Assembly (NCBI GenBank): GCA_012838205.1
Contig: DUPR01000042.1
Coordinates: 1 to 7,352 of the forward strand
DNA from: Methanobacterium sp.
GTDB lineage: Archaea; Methanobacteriota; Methanobacteria; Methanobacteriales; Methanobacteriaceae
Length of the DNA stretch: 7,352 bases
Direction of reading: 5' to 3'
Part shown: in pieces, positions 1 through 6,629 of the stretch
Layout: the number at the start of each line of letters is the position of its first letter
How positions within the stretch are numbered: the stretch's first letter is position 1
Made by a program: the position numbers and the translations under genes
Notes under the pieces: model-generated
The model's database searches: none
Told to the model about the DNA's origin: nothing
The model's input: the letters and a program-made list of their open reading frames with translations, nothing else

Positions 1-887
1 AACACCAGGAAATTACTATTATTTCCTTCAGACTTTATTATAATATAACCATTTTGAATAAAACCTTCCAAACTCATATTATTGAATAAATAATCATATA
101 TTAAATCTATTACTACAGAATTAACAGACGAACTAGTAGTACTGAACTGACTTTCCCCTAAATTCTCCATCACAGCATATTCAATGGTTGAGATCTCAGA
201 AGAACATACTGAGTTGTAGAGTATGGTGTTTTTAAGTGAGCCTATAACTGTCATTCCCATGATATGGTCACTCTCCAACGTCAGGTAGGTTTGATAGGCA
301 TCATCACCCACAGAAACTATAATGGGGTGTGTTCAACTCCATGTAACATTAAACTCCTCTGCCGCCTGATCCGCCACCATATCATGACAATAAATCATCA
401 TCAAAGATGTGAAGAATGTTCCATAGGCTGCTTTCATCGCCCCTGGAAGGTAAAGGAGGTTTCCATAAACATCAGTTGCATTTTTCTGATCAGCCCAGTA
501 CTGAGCAATCTCATCTGTGACTTGGGTGGTGGCAATGGCAAAACTCTTAACACCCTCATAACCCGCTAAAAAACCATCCAAGTACATGATAGGACTTGTT
601 CTGAGGATATTGTTACATGTGAAGTTCAAGTTTATTGTACTGTTGGTCACAGGATCAGTGCCTATCATAGCTGGTGCATCTGCACCAGGATAAGCTAAAT
701 TTTGATCATTTTTTGCCAGACTGTTTTTGGCATCTAATGTTCAATTTTCACACCATGCATTAAATCCAAATCCATAGTTTACATTTACATTTCAAAAAAA
801 ACTGTAACATGTGAAGTTTAATTCCTTATTTTCTATGTCTTCGATTGTATATCTTCTTTGAATAATAATAAATATAAAAAGACAGAA
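1..887 (-). pseudogene. Decayed gene for an unidentified, probably exported protein (three in-frame TGA codons)
   Basis: I do not recognise the family. One frame stays open from about 887 to the window edge except for TGA codons at 792-794, 741-743 and 333-335; there is no TAA or TAG and no frameshift in this stretch of roughly 290 codons. The translation is protein-like: it has several cysteines (NFTCY, AWCEN, NFTCNN, IYCHDM), many N-x-S/T sites (NST, NFT, NAT, NVT) and motifs such as MYLDGFLAGYEG and GDDAYQTYLTLES. The sequon density and cysteines suggest a surface protein, but no signal peptide or start codon is visible, because the frame closes at a TGA at 888-890. The longest intact piece is 111 codons (333-668). 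The low-coordinate (C-terminal) end lies outside the window. Neighbouring genes in the same direction are also broken, so decay is the simplest reading; reading-through of TGA is less likely because TGG is used for tryptophan in the same frame. Confidence 0.55.
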
Positions 888-1136
888 TCACTATCCAAAT
901 CACTACAAAAGCATAAAATAAATAGATATAAGATGAATTTAGTGGAAGTTTGAATAAGTAAGTTGAATTTTTGATTTTATCATATGAACCATGATGGCCA
1001 ATCGTGAATCTGTTCTTCATAAGTTTTAGTAGTCATTGTTGGCATGAAAACAGCACTCCATACTTCTTCAGTACCAAGTAGCATCTCAGAAATGCCTGCT
1101 CCTGCAAATATCACACCTAACAACGCGGTTTCAGGC
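826..1136 (-). other. Unassigned coding remnants between the AAA+ pseudogene and the exported-protein pseudogene
   Basis: Two overlapping frames look like protein but neither has a credible start or a recognised family. From 1136 to 980 one frame reads [14 protein letters not shown], then GTEEVWSAVFMP and ends in HDWPSWFI before a TGA. From 1020 to 826 another frame gives a 64-residue ORF with one strongly hydrophobic stretch (about residues 30-52, centred on AFVVIWIVILSFY) followed by basic residues, like a membrane segment with a cytoplasmic tail. It lacks a Shine-Dalgarno site. These may be pieces of one gene split by a frameshift near 1000, possibly the upstream part of the pseudogene at 1-887, or independent scraps. 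The first piece directly abuts the truncated AAA+ reading frame. Confidence 0.3.
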
Positions 1137-1845
1137 CCGGATAGAAGGTGTTTTAGTCAAGTTCAGTTTCCGGATTTTCTGTATAACCTTAACCACATTT
1201 TCAGTCAGTGCGGAAGGAGCTTCTGGGGAGTGTGATTTAACTATTTCCACTTCTCTTTCAAAGGAGGGGTAGTCGATGTAGAGATACAGACAACGGTCTT
1301 TGGTCTCGTCCAGAAGCTGTCTCTGGGAATTTGATGTCATGATAACCAGAAGATCATTGTGAAGATGGAAAGTTCCCAGGTCATTTACAGTTATTTGTTT
1401 TTCTCCCAGAGCCTGCAAGAGGAAGCTTTCCACTTCCTCATCAGCTTTATCAATTTCATCAATTAATATTACAGAATCTTTCTCACTCATAAAAGAGGTT
1501 AACATTGGCCTTTTAATGAAGAATTTCACCTGGAACACGTCTTCACTGGTCTCCTTGATCTTGGACATCTCCAGACTTAAGAGCTGTTTCTGATAGTTCC
1601 ATTCTCCCACAATCTGTTCGAAGGTTATGCCCTCATAACACTGCACCCTAAAAAATTCCCTATCAAAAGCTCTAGATAGAGCCTTTGAAAGTTCTGTTTT
1701 ACCAGTTCATGGTGGTCCTTAAATTAATATTGGTTTTTGAAGTGATAATGCTAAATACCACAGTGACAATTTTATCATCTGGGATGTAATGGCTTTTGGC
1801 TAAAGCCTTTTCCACATAATTGGTTTTTAAACTGATTTTTGACAT
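1131..1845 (-). pseudogene. Broken MoxR-type AAA+ ATPase gene
   Basis: MoxR-type AAA+ ATPases use ATP hydrolysis to remodel or mature partner proteins, often with a von Willebrand factor A protein encoded nearby; no such partner is visible here. The start is ATG at 1843-1845 with the site aaggtga (1850-1856) four bases upstream. The N-terminal frame (MSKISLKTNYVEKALAKSHY) shifts near 1752-1757. The following frame reads LALSLQKPILI, then TAA (1719-1721) where the family has an acidic residue, then GPP, TGA (1707-1709) and TGKTE. The TGA replaces the glycine of the Walker A motif GPPGTGKTE. The rest (1131-1646) is open, with Walker [12 protein letters not shown], sensor-1-like [11 protein letters not shown] and [12 protein letters not shown]. 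It ends at KTPSIR, about 236 codons, shorter than the roughly 300 residues usual for the family, so the C-terminal lid is cut. No active ATPase can be made from this copy. Confidence 0.85.
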
Positions 1846-1893
1846 GGAATCACCTTTTTATATTTATCCAGTCTAACTTTGTTGTTGAGCTCG

Positions 1894-1904
1894 TTATAAA
1901 TCTT
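1894..1904 (-). promoter_or_regulatory. Possible TATA box/BRE for the AAA+ pseudogene
   Basis: Read on the minus strand this is aagatttataa, a purine-rich element followed by a TATA-like box about 50 bases upstream of the ATG at 1845. It lies between that gene and the DUF2284 stop (1911). In AT-rich spacer DNA such a match can be chance; the two genes, 65 bases apart, could also be co-transcribed. Confidence 0.25.
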
Positions 1905-1910
1905 AAAATA

Positions 1911-2531
1911 TTAATCTATTAATAATATGGCCATTAAGTAGGGATCATCTTTAGGATTAACATTTAATTCAATTTCTGCAGTTTTTAATAAATTTGTACC
2001 CATGGATTCGGCAGAAAAACGGGCTATCATGGGATTATGACATACACCACTTTCTACATCACAGTTTTCACAGAGCCAACATCTTCCAAAAAAAATGCCG
2101 TGGCAAATACATATCCTTTATTGAAAGCTGCCCTTTCAAGCTCAAGCAAATTTGTTAAAATATTTTTATAAGTATCTGAATAATCTGAGCAGGGAGATAA
2201 CTGATCAATATCATTAAATTGATCCCGCAACCGGTTTGATTCATCTCCAATCTTAATATCAATTTTTGCTAATATTTTATTGGAGGTCATTGGAGGATTA
2301 AAATTAACAACCATAGCGAAATTATAGTCAAAAGCATTTACCGGAACTTTCCTACGCTAGGTGTAAAAGGTGGGGATTTCAAACCCTTACCATAGTAAGG
2401 ACATCGCACCATGCATCTCAAACGCACCTTATCCTCCACCACCACCGGATCTGTAGGAATAACCCTTGCATCTGTAGTTCCTAAATCTAAAGTTTTTTTT
2501 CTAAAAATTCGAATTTTTCTATATTTTTCAA
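1911..2531 (-). pseudogene. Frameshifted DUF2284 predicted metal-binding protein
   Basis: DUF2284 proteins are small cysteine-rich proteins common in methanogens and anaerobes, predicted to bind metal; their reaction is unknown. The likely start is TTG at 2529-2531 with gaggtc (2538-2543) six bases upstream. Three frames must be joined. The first part runs to an A8 run (2493-2500), after which the frame must shift to give VIPTDPVVVEDKVRLRC and RCPYYGKGLKSPPFTPSVG. A second shift near 2349 is needed to reach NAFDYNFAMVV and LLELERAAFNKGYVFATAF (open at 2054-2314). A third at a T8 run (about 2092-2099) leads to GRCWLCENCDVESGVC and the end MAILLID at the TAA, 1911-1913. Joined, this is about 207 residues, the normal family length, with the cysteine positions kept and no nonsense codon. 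Two shifts are at 8-base homopolymers, so sequencing indels must be excluded before calling true decay. Confidence 0.82.
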
Positions 2532-2712
2532 TACATTGACCTCATTCTTTCTTATTAATTAAAATGATAAATTCAAGTTGATTGTTGAATCATGAACATT
2601 CTTTTTTTTATATTTTCAGTTGCCCAAAAATTAATTTGAAAAAAAAACCAAAAAAAAGAATTTAGTTATATAAATAAACTAAAAAAAAACATTTAAAAAT
2701 AAGAATCGCTTA
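2532..2712. other. AT-rich spacer between the MtrA homologue and the DUF2284 pseudogene
   Basis: Apart from the terminator and the Shine-Dalgarno-like gaggtc serving the TTG start at 2531, I see only A/T homopolymers here. A candidate promoter for the DUF2284 gene cannot be separated from background. Confidence 0.5.
2641..2690 (-). terminator. Hairpin plus T-tracts downstream of the MtrA homologue gene
   Basis: On the minus strand, transcription leaving the gene at 2713 meets a T9 run (2681-2689), then an inverted repeat with 7-bp arms (2677-2683 and 2661-2667, tttagtt/aactaaa on the + strand, spacer of nine), then T8 (2650-2657) and T9 (2639-2647) runs. Archaeal RNA polymerase terminates at such T-runs with or without a hairpin. 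Confidence 0.6.
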
Positions 2713-3333
2713 TCATGTATTTATTTCAATACTTACTAAATAACCAATTAACCTATTAAAAAAGGTTGATTCGACATTTTCATCAACAACCATAACTTCC
2801 CCAATATCCTCCTCTTCCTCATCATCTTCTAGCTCAATAATCATGGTTTCAGAATCTACAGCCCCTGGATCTTTTTCAATGCACTCTTTTACCTTGGACT
2901 GGATAGCTGCTGCATCTTCTATATCTATCATGCTCACTATCTCCATCTGCTGCTGGAAACGTTCAATGGCCTCGTCAGGCATATTTTCAATGAATGGAAT
3001 AGCGCCTGTGGCACCAACTATCTTTCTTTTATCAGCATCCACACCATTAGCGTGAAGTGCCTCAATACTTTGACCGGTGATGTGCCCCTGCACTTCAGAG
3101 CCACACAAGAGCAAAAACCTGATGTTGGGATTGGAAATAAGGTTAGCAACCATTTTTTCGATCCCCAAGTTCTCGGTTTTACAGGGCCCAGCAATAGCCG
3201 CCCCAGCATCCACCAGGACTTCTTCAATGTGAGAAGCCAATGTAGCACCGGCTACACAACTTTGCGGATCACCCACCACATAATCACCATTAATAACCGG
3301 CCATCCTTCTGCCGGGGATTTTTTTTCTACCAT
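2713..3333 (-). CDS. mtrA: Stand-alone MtrA-family corrinoid protein lacking the membrane anchor
   Basis: MtrA is the corrinoid-carrying subunit of methyl-H4MPT:coenzyme M methyltransferase (MtrABCDEFGH), the sodium-pumping step of methanogenesis. This 206-residue protein aligns in character with the family from its first residues ([14 protein letters not shown], then [23 protein letters not shown] and [16 protein letters not shown]). The histidine in VQGH is residue 84, the position of the known corrinoid-ligand histidine of MtrA. Residues 167-188 form a very acidic linker ([10 protein letters not shown]). Family members usually continue into a C-terminal transmembrane helix and total about 240 residues; this one stops 16 residues after [10 protein letters not shown], with tandem stops TGA-TAA, and no other frame supplies a helix. 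It is therefore probably soluble. Start ATG at 3331-3333 has ggaggtg (3340-3346) six bases upstream. No other mtr gene is adjacent, so it is likely an accessory paralogue, for example a methyl carrier for another methyltransferase, rather than the complex subunit. The symbol denotes family, not proven function. Confidence 0.9.
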   Translation of the reverse strand: MVEKKSPAEGWPVINGDYVVGDPQSCVAGATLASHIEEVLVDAGAAIAGPCKTENLGIEKMVANLISNPNIRFLLLCGSEVQGHITGQSIEALHANGVDADKRKIVGATGAIPFIENMPDEAIERFQQQMEIVSMIDIEDAAAIQSKVKECIEKDPGAVDSETMIIELEDDEEEEDIGEVMVVDENVESTFFNRLIGYLVSIEINT

Positions 3334-3339
3334 CTAAAA

Positions 3340-3346
3340 CACCTCC
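3340..3346 (-). promoter_or_regulatory. Ribosome binding site of the MtrA homologue
   Basis: Minus-strand ggaggtg, six bases before the ATG, complementary to the 16S rRNA 3' end; it fixes the start choice. Confidence 0.85.
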
Positions 3347-3405
3347 GATGTAGGTTTAACATATTTTCTTTTAATGAAAGTTCATTTTATAATAGGGATT
3401 ATAAT

Positions 3406-3419
3406 AATATAAATTTATC
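3406..3419 (-). promoter_or_regulatory. Putative TATA box/BRE of the MtrA homologue gene
   Basis: Minus strand gataaatttatatt: a purine-rich BRE-like part followed by the TATA-like tttatatt (3406-3413). Transcription would start about 25 bases downstream, near 3384, giving a leader of roughly 50 bases. A weak inverted repeat (tttactt, 3423-3429; aagtaaa, 3441-3447) lies directly upstream and might be a regulator site or chance. A second TATA-like string is at 3451-3458. Confidence 0.45.
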
Positions 3420-3494
3420 CATTTTACTTGAAAAAAATTAAAGTAAAGTGTATATATGAAGAAGTAGAGACTATTTGTCTATCCATTATACCTA

Positions 3495-3592
3495 CAAAAA
3501 ATGACACCATTAGGGTCCAGTAAACCTCCTAATTTTCTTAAGGTGTCAAAAAATATGGGGCCATAAAATAAAGGGCCCCCTAACCCTATTTT
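3495..3592 (-). ncRNA. Candidate small structured RNA or terminator with two hairpins
   Basis: This GC-richer island lies in an otherwise AT-rich spacer. Hairpin A has a 13-bp stem: 3502-3514 (tgacaccattagg) pairs with 3528-3533 plus 3542-3548, with an 8-base bulge (3534-3541) and a 13-base loop. On the minus strand it is followed directly by T6 (3496-3501), as in an intrinsic terminator. Hairpin B pairs ggggcc (3557-3562) with ggcccc (3574-3579) around an 11-base loop. The string ttaggg (3510-3515) can instead pair with ccctaa (3578-3583), which would disrupt hairpin A. The element could terminate the upstream FmdE-protein transcript, be a separate RNA of about 80-100 bases, or be a leader of the MtrA gene if that gene starts transcription further upstream than predicted. 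I do not recognise a known RNA family. Confidence 0.35.
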
Positions 3593-3659
3593 AATGATAT
3601 TTTTATTGAGAACAAATTCATCAGCACTATCTTATAGATCAAGAAAAATTCAAGAAAAA

Positions 3660-3705
3660 AAATGATATATCCCAAAAAAAGAAAGGGAGAAAAAATTTAA
3701 TTTTT
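3660..3705 (-). terminator. T-rich terminator of the FmdE-domain gene
   Basis: Directly after the stop codon the minus strand carries T6 (3690-3695), T7 (3674-3680) and T8 (about 3655-3662) runs separated by short C- or A-containing gaps, the pattern of archaeal factor-independent terminators. The part next to the stop is conserved behind the paralogous gene (6953-6968). Confidence 0.55.
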
Positions 3706-3957
3706 TTATTCACCGAACAAACTACCTCTGAAGAAGAATCCAATACCAGCTAATGCTAGAACAGATAAAACTCCAACTACGGCGTAAGTACCCCATGGTG
3801 TGTTATCAGTTCCCTGAGCTCCAGCTTTGGTAACTTCATAGGATTTTCCAGATTTTCCAGCATCACCAGCTTCAGAATCAGCAGAAGTTGTGGTTTCAGA
3901 AGCAGCACTAACGTTTACTCCTGAATCTCCAACTGAACCAACATACCCGGTTGCACC
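3706..3957 (-). repeat. Near-identical 252-bp repeat, copy 1 (3' end of the FmdE-domain gene)
   Basis: Matches 6969-7220 with no gaps and two mismatches: 3744 (Ile/Val change) and 3850 (synonymous). Similarity stops abruptly above 3957 but continues a few bases past the stop codon to about 3689. Confidence 0.95.
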
Positions 3958-6603
3958 AGGCCCTATAGCAGAGGTAATTCCACCATTGGAAGATGTTCCT
4001 TGAGAATTTGAGCCACCATTAGATTTACCTGGAATTTTTATTAGATCATTTCGTGTACGATCCGCAGGTATGCTTTTAACGTAGTCTAAAGCTGTTCCAC
4101 TAGCTAATCCTCCCTGTTTGATGATAGCAAACTCTTCAGCTGTGATCCATCGAGAGTCAGTTGTTGTCTGAGAGTATGATTTTATCATACGGTCGTATGG
4201 TAAGCCATTGTAGGCGTTTACATAGTAGTGAATCATACTTTCACGCTGTGCTTCGCTGGTAATTAATCCAGAGCTGTCCAGTGTCGGAGATAAGAAGTTA
4301 ACTATTACGGCACGTCCGATATTGTTCTTCTTGTCCCATACAACTAGTACTCCTTCCATTCTTGCACCTGGGATGATGTCTGACGCAGTATCTTCGTTGA
4401 TTAGTCTCTGGTTCATGTAACTACCCATACCTGGTGATACTCCCATTAGATAGACCAAACTATCATCTTTACAGTAGATACTGGAAGCCATGTAGAAGTA
4501 TTCTTCATTAGGACCCAACGGGAAGTCTTTTAATACCATGTCGGTTATAAAGAATCCGGGTTGTACTCCAGGACAGGCATGGTCGTGGAACAAGAAAGTA
4601 ACTAGCTGGTCGTAGCGTGGGTTAACTCTCCATGCATTGGCAATGCTTTGAATATTACCAAAGAATTCCCCAACTGCAAAGGCTTTTTTGATGTTGTTTA
4701 ATTGAGTGACATTGTTCAAAGCTTTAGGTCCAATGTCATTTACCTTCTTACCGTCACTACCATTACCAACCAAGAAAGATTTAGTTGCCAGGTTGTAGGT
4801 CATGTATAGTGAATTCATAGTTTCTCCATCTGCTCCGCGTAGTGTGAAACAGAAGTAGAGCATTTTCCAAGGTGCTACGTGCATTGGTAGTAAAGTTTTC
4901 CGACTTAATCGAGATCCCAGTTCTTCGTAGACTCCATCCATTGCCATGTCAGTGATCTGACCATTGAGGAGAGCATAACTAGCTGATGTTTGTACTACTA
5001 GGTTTTTGCAGTCTTTTTCTAGGGTTATACCTTTTTCATTTAAAAAGATATTTTTAGCCAGTTTAGCTGCATTAGTTCCTATTTGTTTGATTTCTGCAGG
5101 AGTTAAAGTTCCAAGTTGTGTGTTTGATGGAATATTTCTGGTAGCTTTTGCTAGACCTAAACTATCTATATAGGCTAAATCTAATCCTTTAGCTTCTCTA
5201 GCAGAAATTCGGACTGATCCATCCTTGTTTTTGATATCTCCAGCAGTACCTACTAAAGTGTAGTATTGTTCTTCGTTAAGTCCCTTCAATTCTCTGACAA
5301 ATGACACTAGTTGCATGTATTGTTTGTTTTTAATGAGACTCAACAACCATGTGTTGAATTTTAACTCGTCTAAATCATTTTTCAATGTATTGCCTAGAGC
5401 TTTGTATTGCTGTTGGAGTTCCTTCTTGTTGAATTTCATAATAATAAGGTCTCCAGTTTGGGTTGTTTCAACCCAGCGGATGAATGCCACCATGTTGGCT
5501 GTAGCTCCACTACTAGTGGTGTCGTATCCTGCGTATCCTCCTTTACCAGGAGTTGTGTTCAGGAAGTTTATGAGGGCATCATCATCAGAATCTCCAGGTA
5601 CACCAATGATTTTGTAAGCACTGACATCATAGGGTGATCCAGGGTTTTGTGTGTCCTTGACTGGTGGATAATAATCAAGCAATACATGAGCTATTGCATA
5701 TCCACTTATGGTTCCTTGACACATGTGCCCATGGAAGGCTGCTTCTCTTAACAGATCTGCAGGTGCTCCTGCTTTCCATGCATTGGCCAGACTAGTATAG
5801 GTAAATGCGTTAGTTCCACCTACTTTTTTAACCAGATTGTTCCATTGTGCTACTTTCATGTCTTGTGAAATGGTTCCCTGATAAACAGGTGTTGTTGAAC
5901 CTTTTAAGAAGAACACTGCTTGGATTGAGTTGCCATTCTTCTTGATGAACGCGAAATCAACTGGATCAGTTGATGATTTACGAAGAATAAGCAAGTTACC
6001 TTGACCAAATGTGACTTTACCACCCAAACCATTTAATACACCCTCTATACAGTCCTCAGTGGTGGTTCCATCACGTTTAGTAATACCCGCAGTAGTGATC
6101 ACAAGAACATCCGAAGCTTTAGCGCCTGATAATCCCAGTAACTTGTCTGCTTTGGCTGTGACTTCTCGACCAAGCTTATAGTTCTTGGTGGCTTTCATAT
6201 CAAAGGTTGCAGTTCCATAAAAATTAGGATCAGAACCTCCCTGATAAACTTTCACTTGCTGAGTCTGAGTTATGTATCCTGGAGCGCTGACAATAACGTT
6301 AAATGAGGTTCCATTACTTACACCGGCTACGGTGAAGTTCAGTTTCCAATTTTCATTTAACTTTACTTTGTCAAAAACCACGTTTTTATTGGTTGAATCC
6401 GTGACCTTAAACTCAGGATTTATTTTATCGTTGGCGTATTCGTAACCAACATTCACCAAGAGGATAGGATCAATGGCTTCTGCATTAGAAACATTACCAT
6501 TACAATCACCCCCAGCGCTAGATGAATCAGCAGCTGAAGCTGCCCCACAAAGAATCAAAGCAAACAATACCGCAAAAATCAGAATTACTCCTTGTTTTCT
6601 CAT
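3706..6603 (-). CDS. Exported, membrane-anchored protein with two FmdE domains
   Basis: A 965-residue protein. Residues 1-25 are a signal peptide (basic start, hydrophobic core, likely cleavage near ASA-A). Residues about 45-138 look like an Ig-like or carboxypeptidase-regulatory-like beta domain (FNVIVSAPGY). Two related units follow: one leads from DVLVITTAG (about 165) into SLANAWKAG and an FmdE motif at 290-297 (FHGHMCQG: His291, His293, Cys295); the other leads from NLVVQTSAS (about 534) into SIANAWRVN and FHDHACPG (672-679: His673, His675, Cys677). The second also keeps Cys711 (SSIYCKDDSLVYL) and GVSPGMGS; the first has GVPGDSDDDAL in place of that cysteine. A helical segment (about 400-515) separates them. 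Residues 856-930 are a Gly/Ser/Thr-rich stalk, 936-957 a membrane helix, ending RGSLFGE. FmdE was named from the molybdenum formylmethanofuran dehydrogenase operon and its His/Cys motif binds metal; export outside the cell makes a catabolic role uncertain. Start: ATG 6601-6603 behind a full Shine-Dalgarno site. Confidence 0.92.
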   Translation of the reverse strand: MRKQGVILIFAVLFALILCGAASAADSSSAGGDCNGNVSNAEAIDPILLVNVGYEYANDKINPEFKVTDSTNKNVVFDKVKLNENWKLNFTVAGVSNGTSFNVIVSAPGYITQTQQVKVYQGGSDPNFYGTATFDMKATKNYKLGREVTAKADKLLGLSGAKASDVLVITTAGITKRDGTTTEDCIEGVLNGLGGKVTFGQGNLLILRKSSTDPVDFAFIKKNGNSIQAVFFLKGSTTPVYQGTISQDMKVAQWNNLVKKVGGTNAFTYTSLANAWKAGAPADLLREAAFHGHMCQGTISGYAIAHVLLDYYPPVKDTQNPGSPYDVSAYKIIGVPGDSDDDALINFLNTTPGKGGYAGYDTTSSGATANMVAFIRWVETTQTGDLIIMKFNKKELQQQYKALGNTLKNDLDELKFNTWLLSLIKNKQYMQLVSFVRELKGLNEEQYYTLVGTAGDIKNKDGSVRISAREAKGLDLAYIDSLGLAKATRNIPSNTQLGTLTPAEIKQIGTNAAKLAKNIFLNEKGITLEKDCKNLVVQTSASYALLNGQITDMAMDGVYEELGSRLSRKTLLPMHVAPWKMLYFCFTLRGADGETMNSLYMTYNLATKSFLVGNGSDGKKVNDIGPKALNNVTQLNNIKKAFAVGEFFGNIQSIANAWRVNPRYDQLVTFLFHDHACPGVQPGFFITDMVLKDFPLGPNEEYFYMASSIYCKDDSLVYLMGVSPGMGSYMNQRLINEDTASDIIPGARMEGVLVVWDKKNNIGRAVIVNFLSPTLDSSGLITSEAQRESMIHYYVNAYNGLPYDRMIKSYSQTTTDSRWITAEEFAIIKQGGLASGTALDYVKSIPADRTRNDLIKIPGKSNGGSNSQGTSSNGGITSAIGPGATGYVGSVGDSGVNVSAASETTTSADSEAGDAGKSGKSYEVTKAGAQGTDNTPWGTYAVVGVLSVLALAGIGFFFRGSLFGE

Positions 6604-6607
6604 CTTT

Positions 6608-6618
6608 TCACCTCCTTT
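6608..6618 (-). promoter_or_regulatory. Strong ribosome binding site of the FmdE-domain gene
   Basis: Minus-strand aaaggaggtga, an unusually complete match to the anti-Shine-Dalgarno sequence, four bases before the ATG. It decides the start and predicts high translation. Confidence 0.9.
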
Positions 6619-6629
6619 TATAATTTATC

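Larger units (their letters stand above)
3343..3705. other. Intergenic region between the FmdE-domain gene and the MtrA homologue
   Basis: From high to low coordinate this spacer holds T-tracts after the FmdE gene stop, an unremarkable AT-rich stretch (3593-3660), the two-hairpin element, and the putative promoter of the MtrA homologue. A 28-codon ORF (3424-3510, minus) overlaps the hairpin but has poor start context and is not supported as a gene. Confidence 0.6.

Noticed and set aside
264..569. Plus-strand 101-codon ORF
   Set aside because: The minus-strand frame over the same bases is more protein-like and continues on both sides; the plus-strand ORF has no supported start.
826..1020. Independent small membrane protein gene
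   Set aside because: The hydrophobic segment is suggestive, but there is no ribosome binding site, the region is full of broken frames, and AT-rich DNA easily yields such hydrophobic ORFs. Kept only as an unassigned remnant.
333..1709. TGA reassigned to a sense codon (tryptophan or glycine) in this organism
   Set aside because: The same genes also contain TAA and frameshifts, TGG is used normally for tryptophan, and the healthy MtrA gene ends with TGA (followed by TAA). Decay explains the data more simply.
2360..2440. A tRNA-like T-arm string (ggggatttcaaaccc)
   Set aside because: No acceptor, D or anticodon arms can be built around it, and on the minus strand it codes for the cysteine-containing part of the DUF2284 protein.
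2843..3441. Plus-strand ORFs over the MtrA homologue (2843-3055 and 3052-3441)
   Set aside because: They are antisense shadows of a clearly conserved gene, lack ribosome binding sites and have no recognisable domains.
3424..3510. Minus-strand 28-codon ORF with an aggaggt upstream
   Set aside because: The Shine-Dalgarno-like string is 13 bases from the ATG and sits in the loop side of the hairpin; the peptide resembles nothing and overlaps the putative promoter region.
5315..5637. Two overlapping plus-strand ORFs of 76-100 codons
   Set aside because: They lie antisense within the 965-residue gene, and no start signal is visible.
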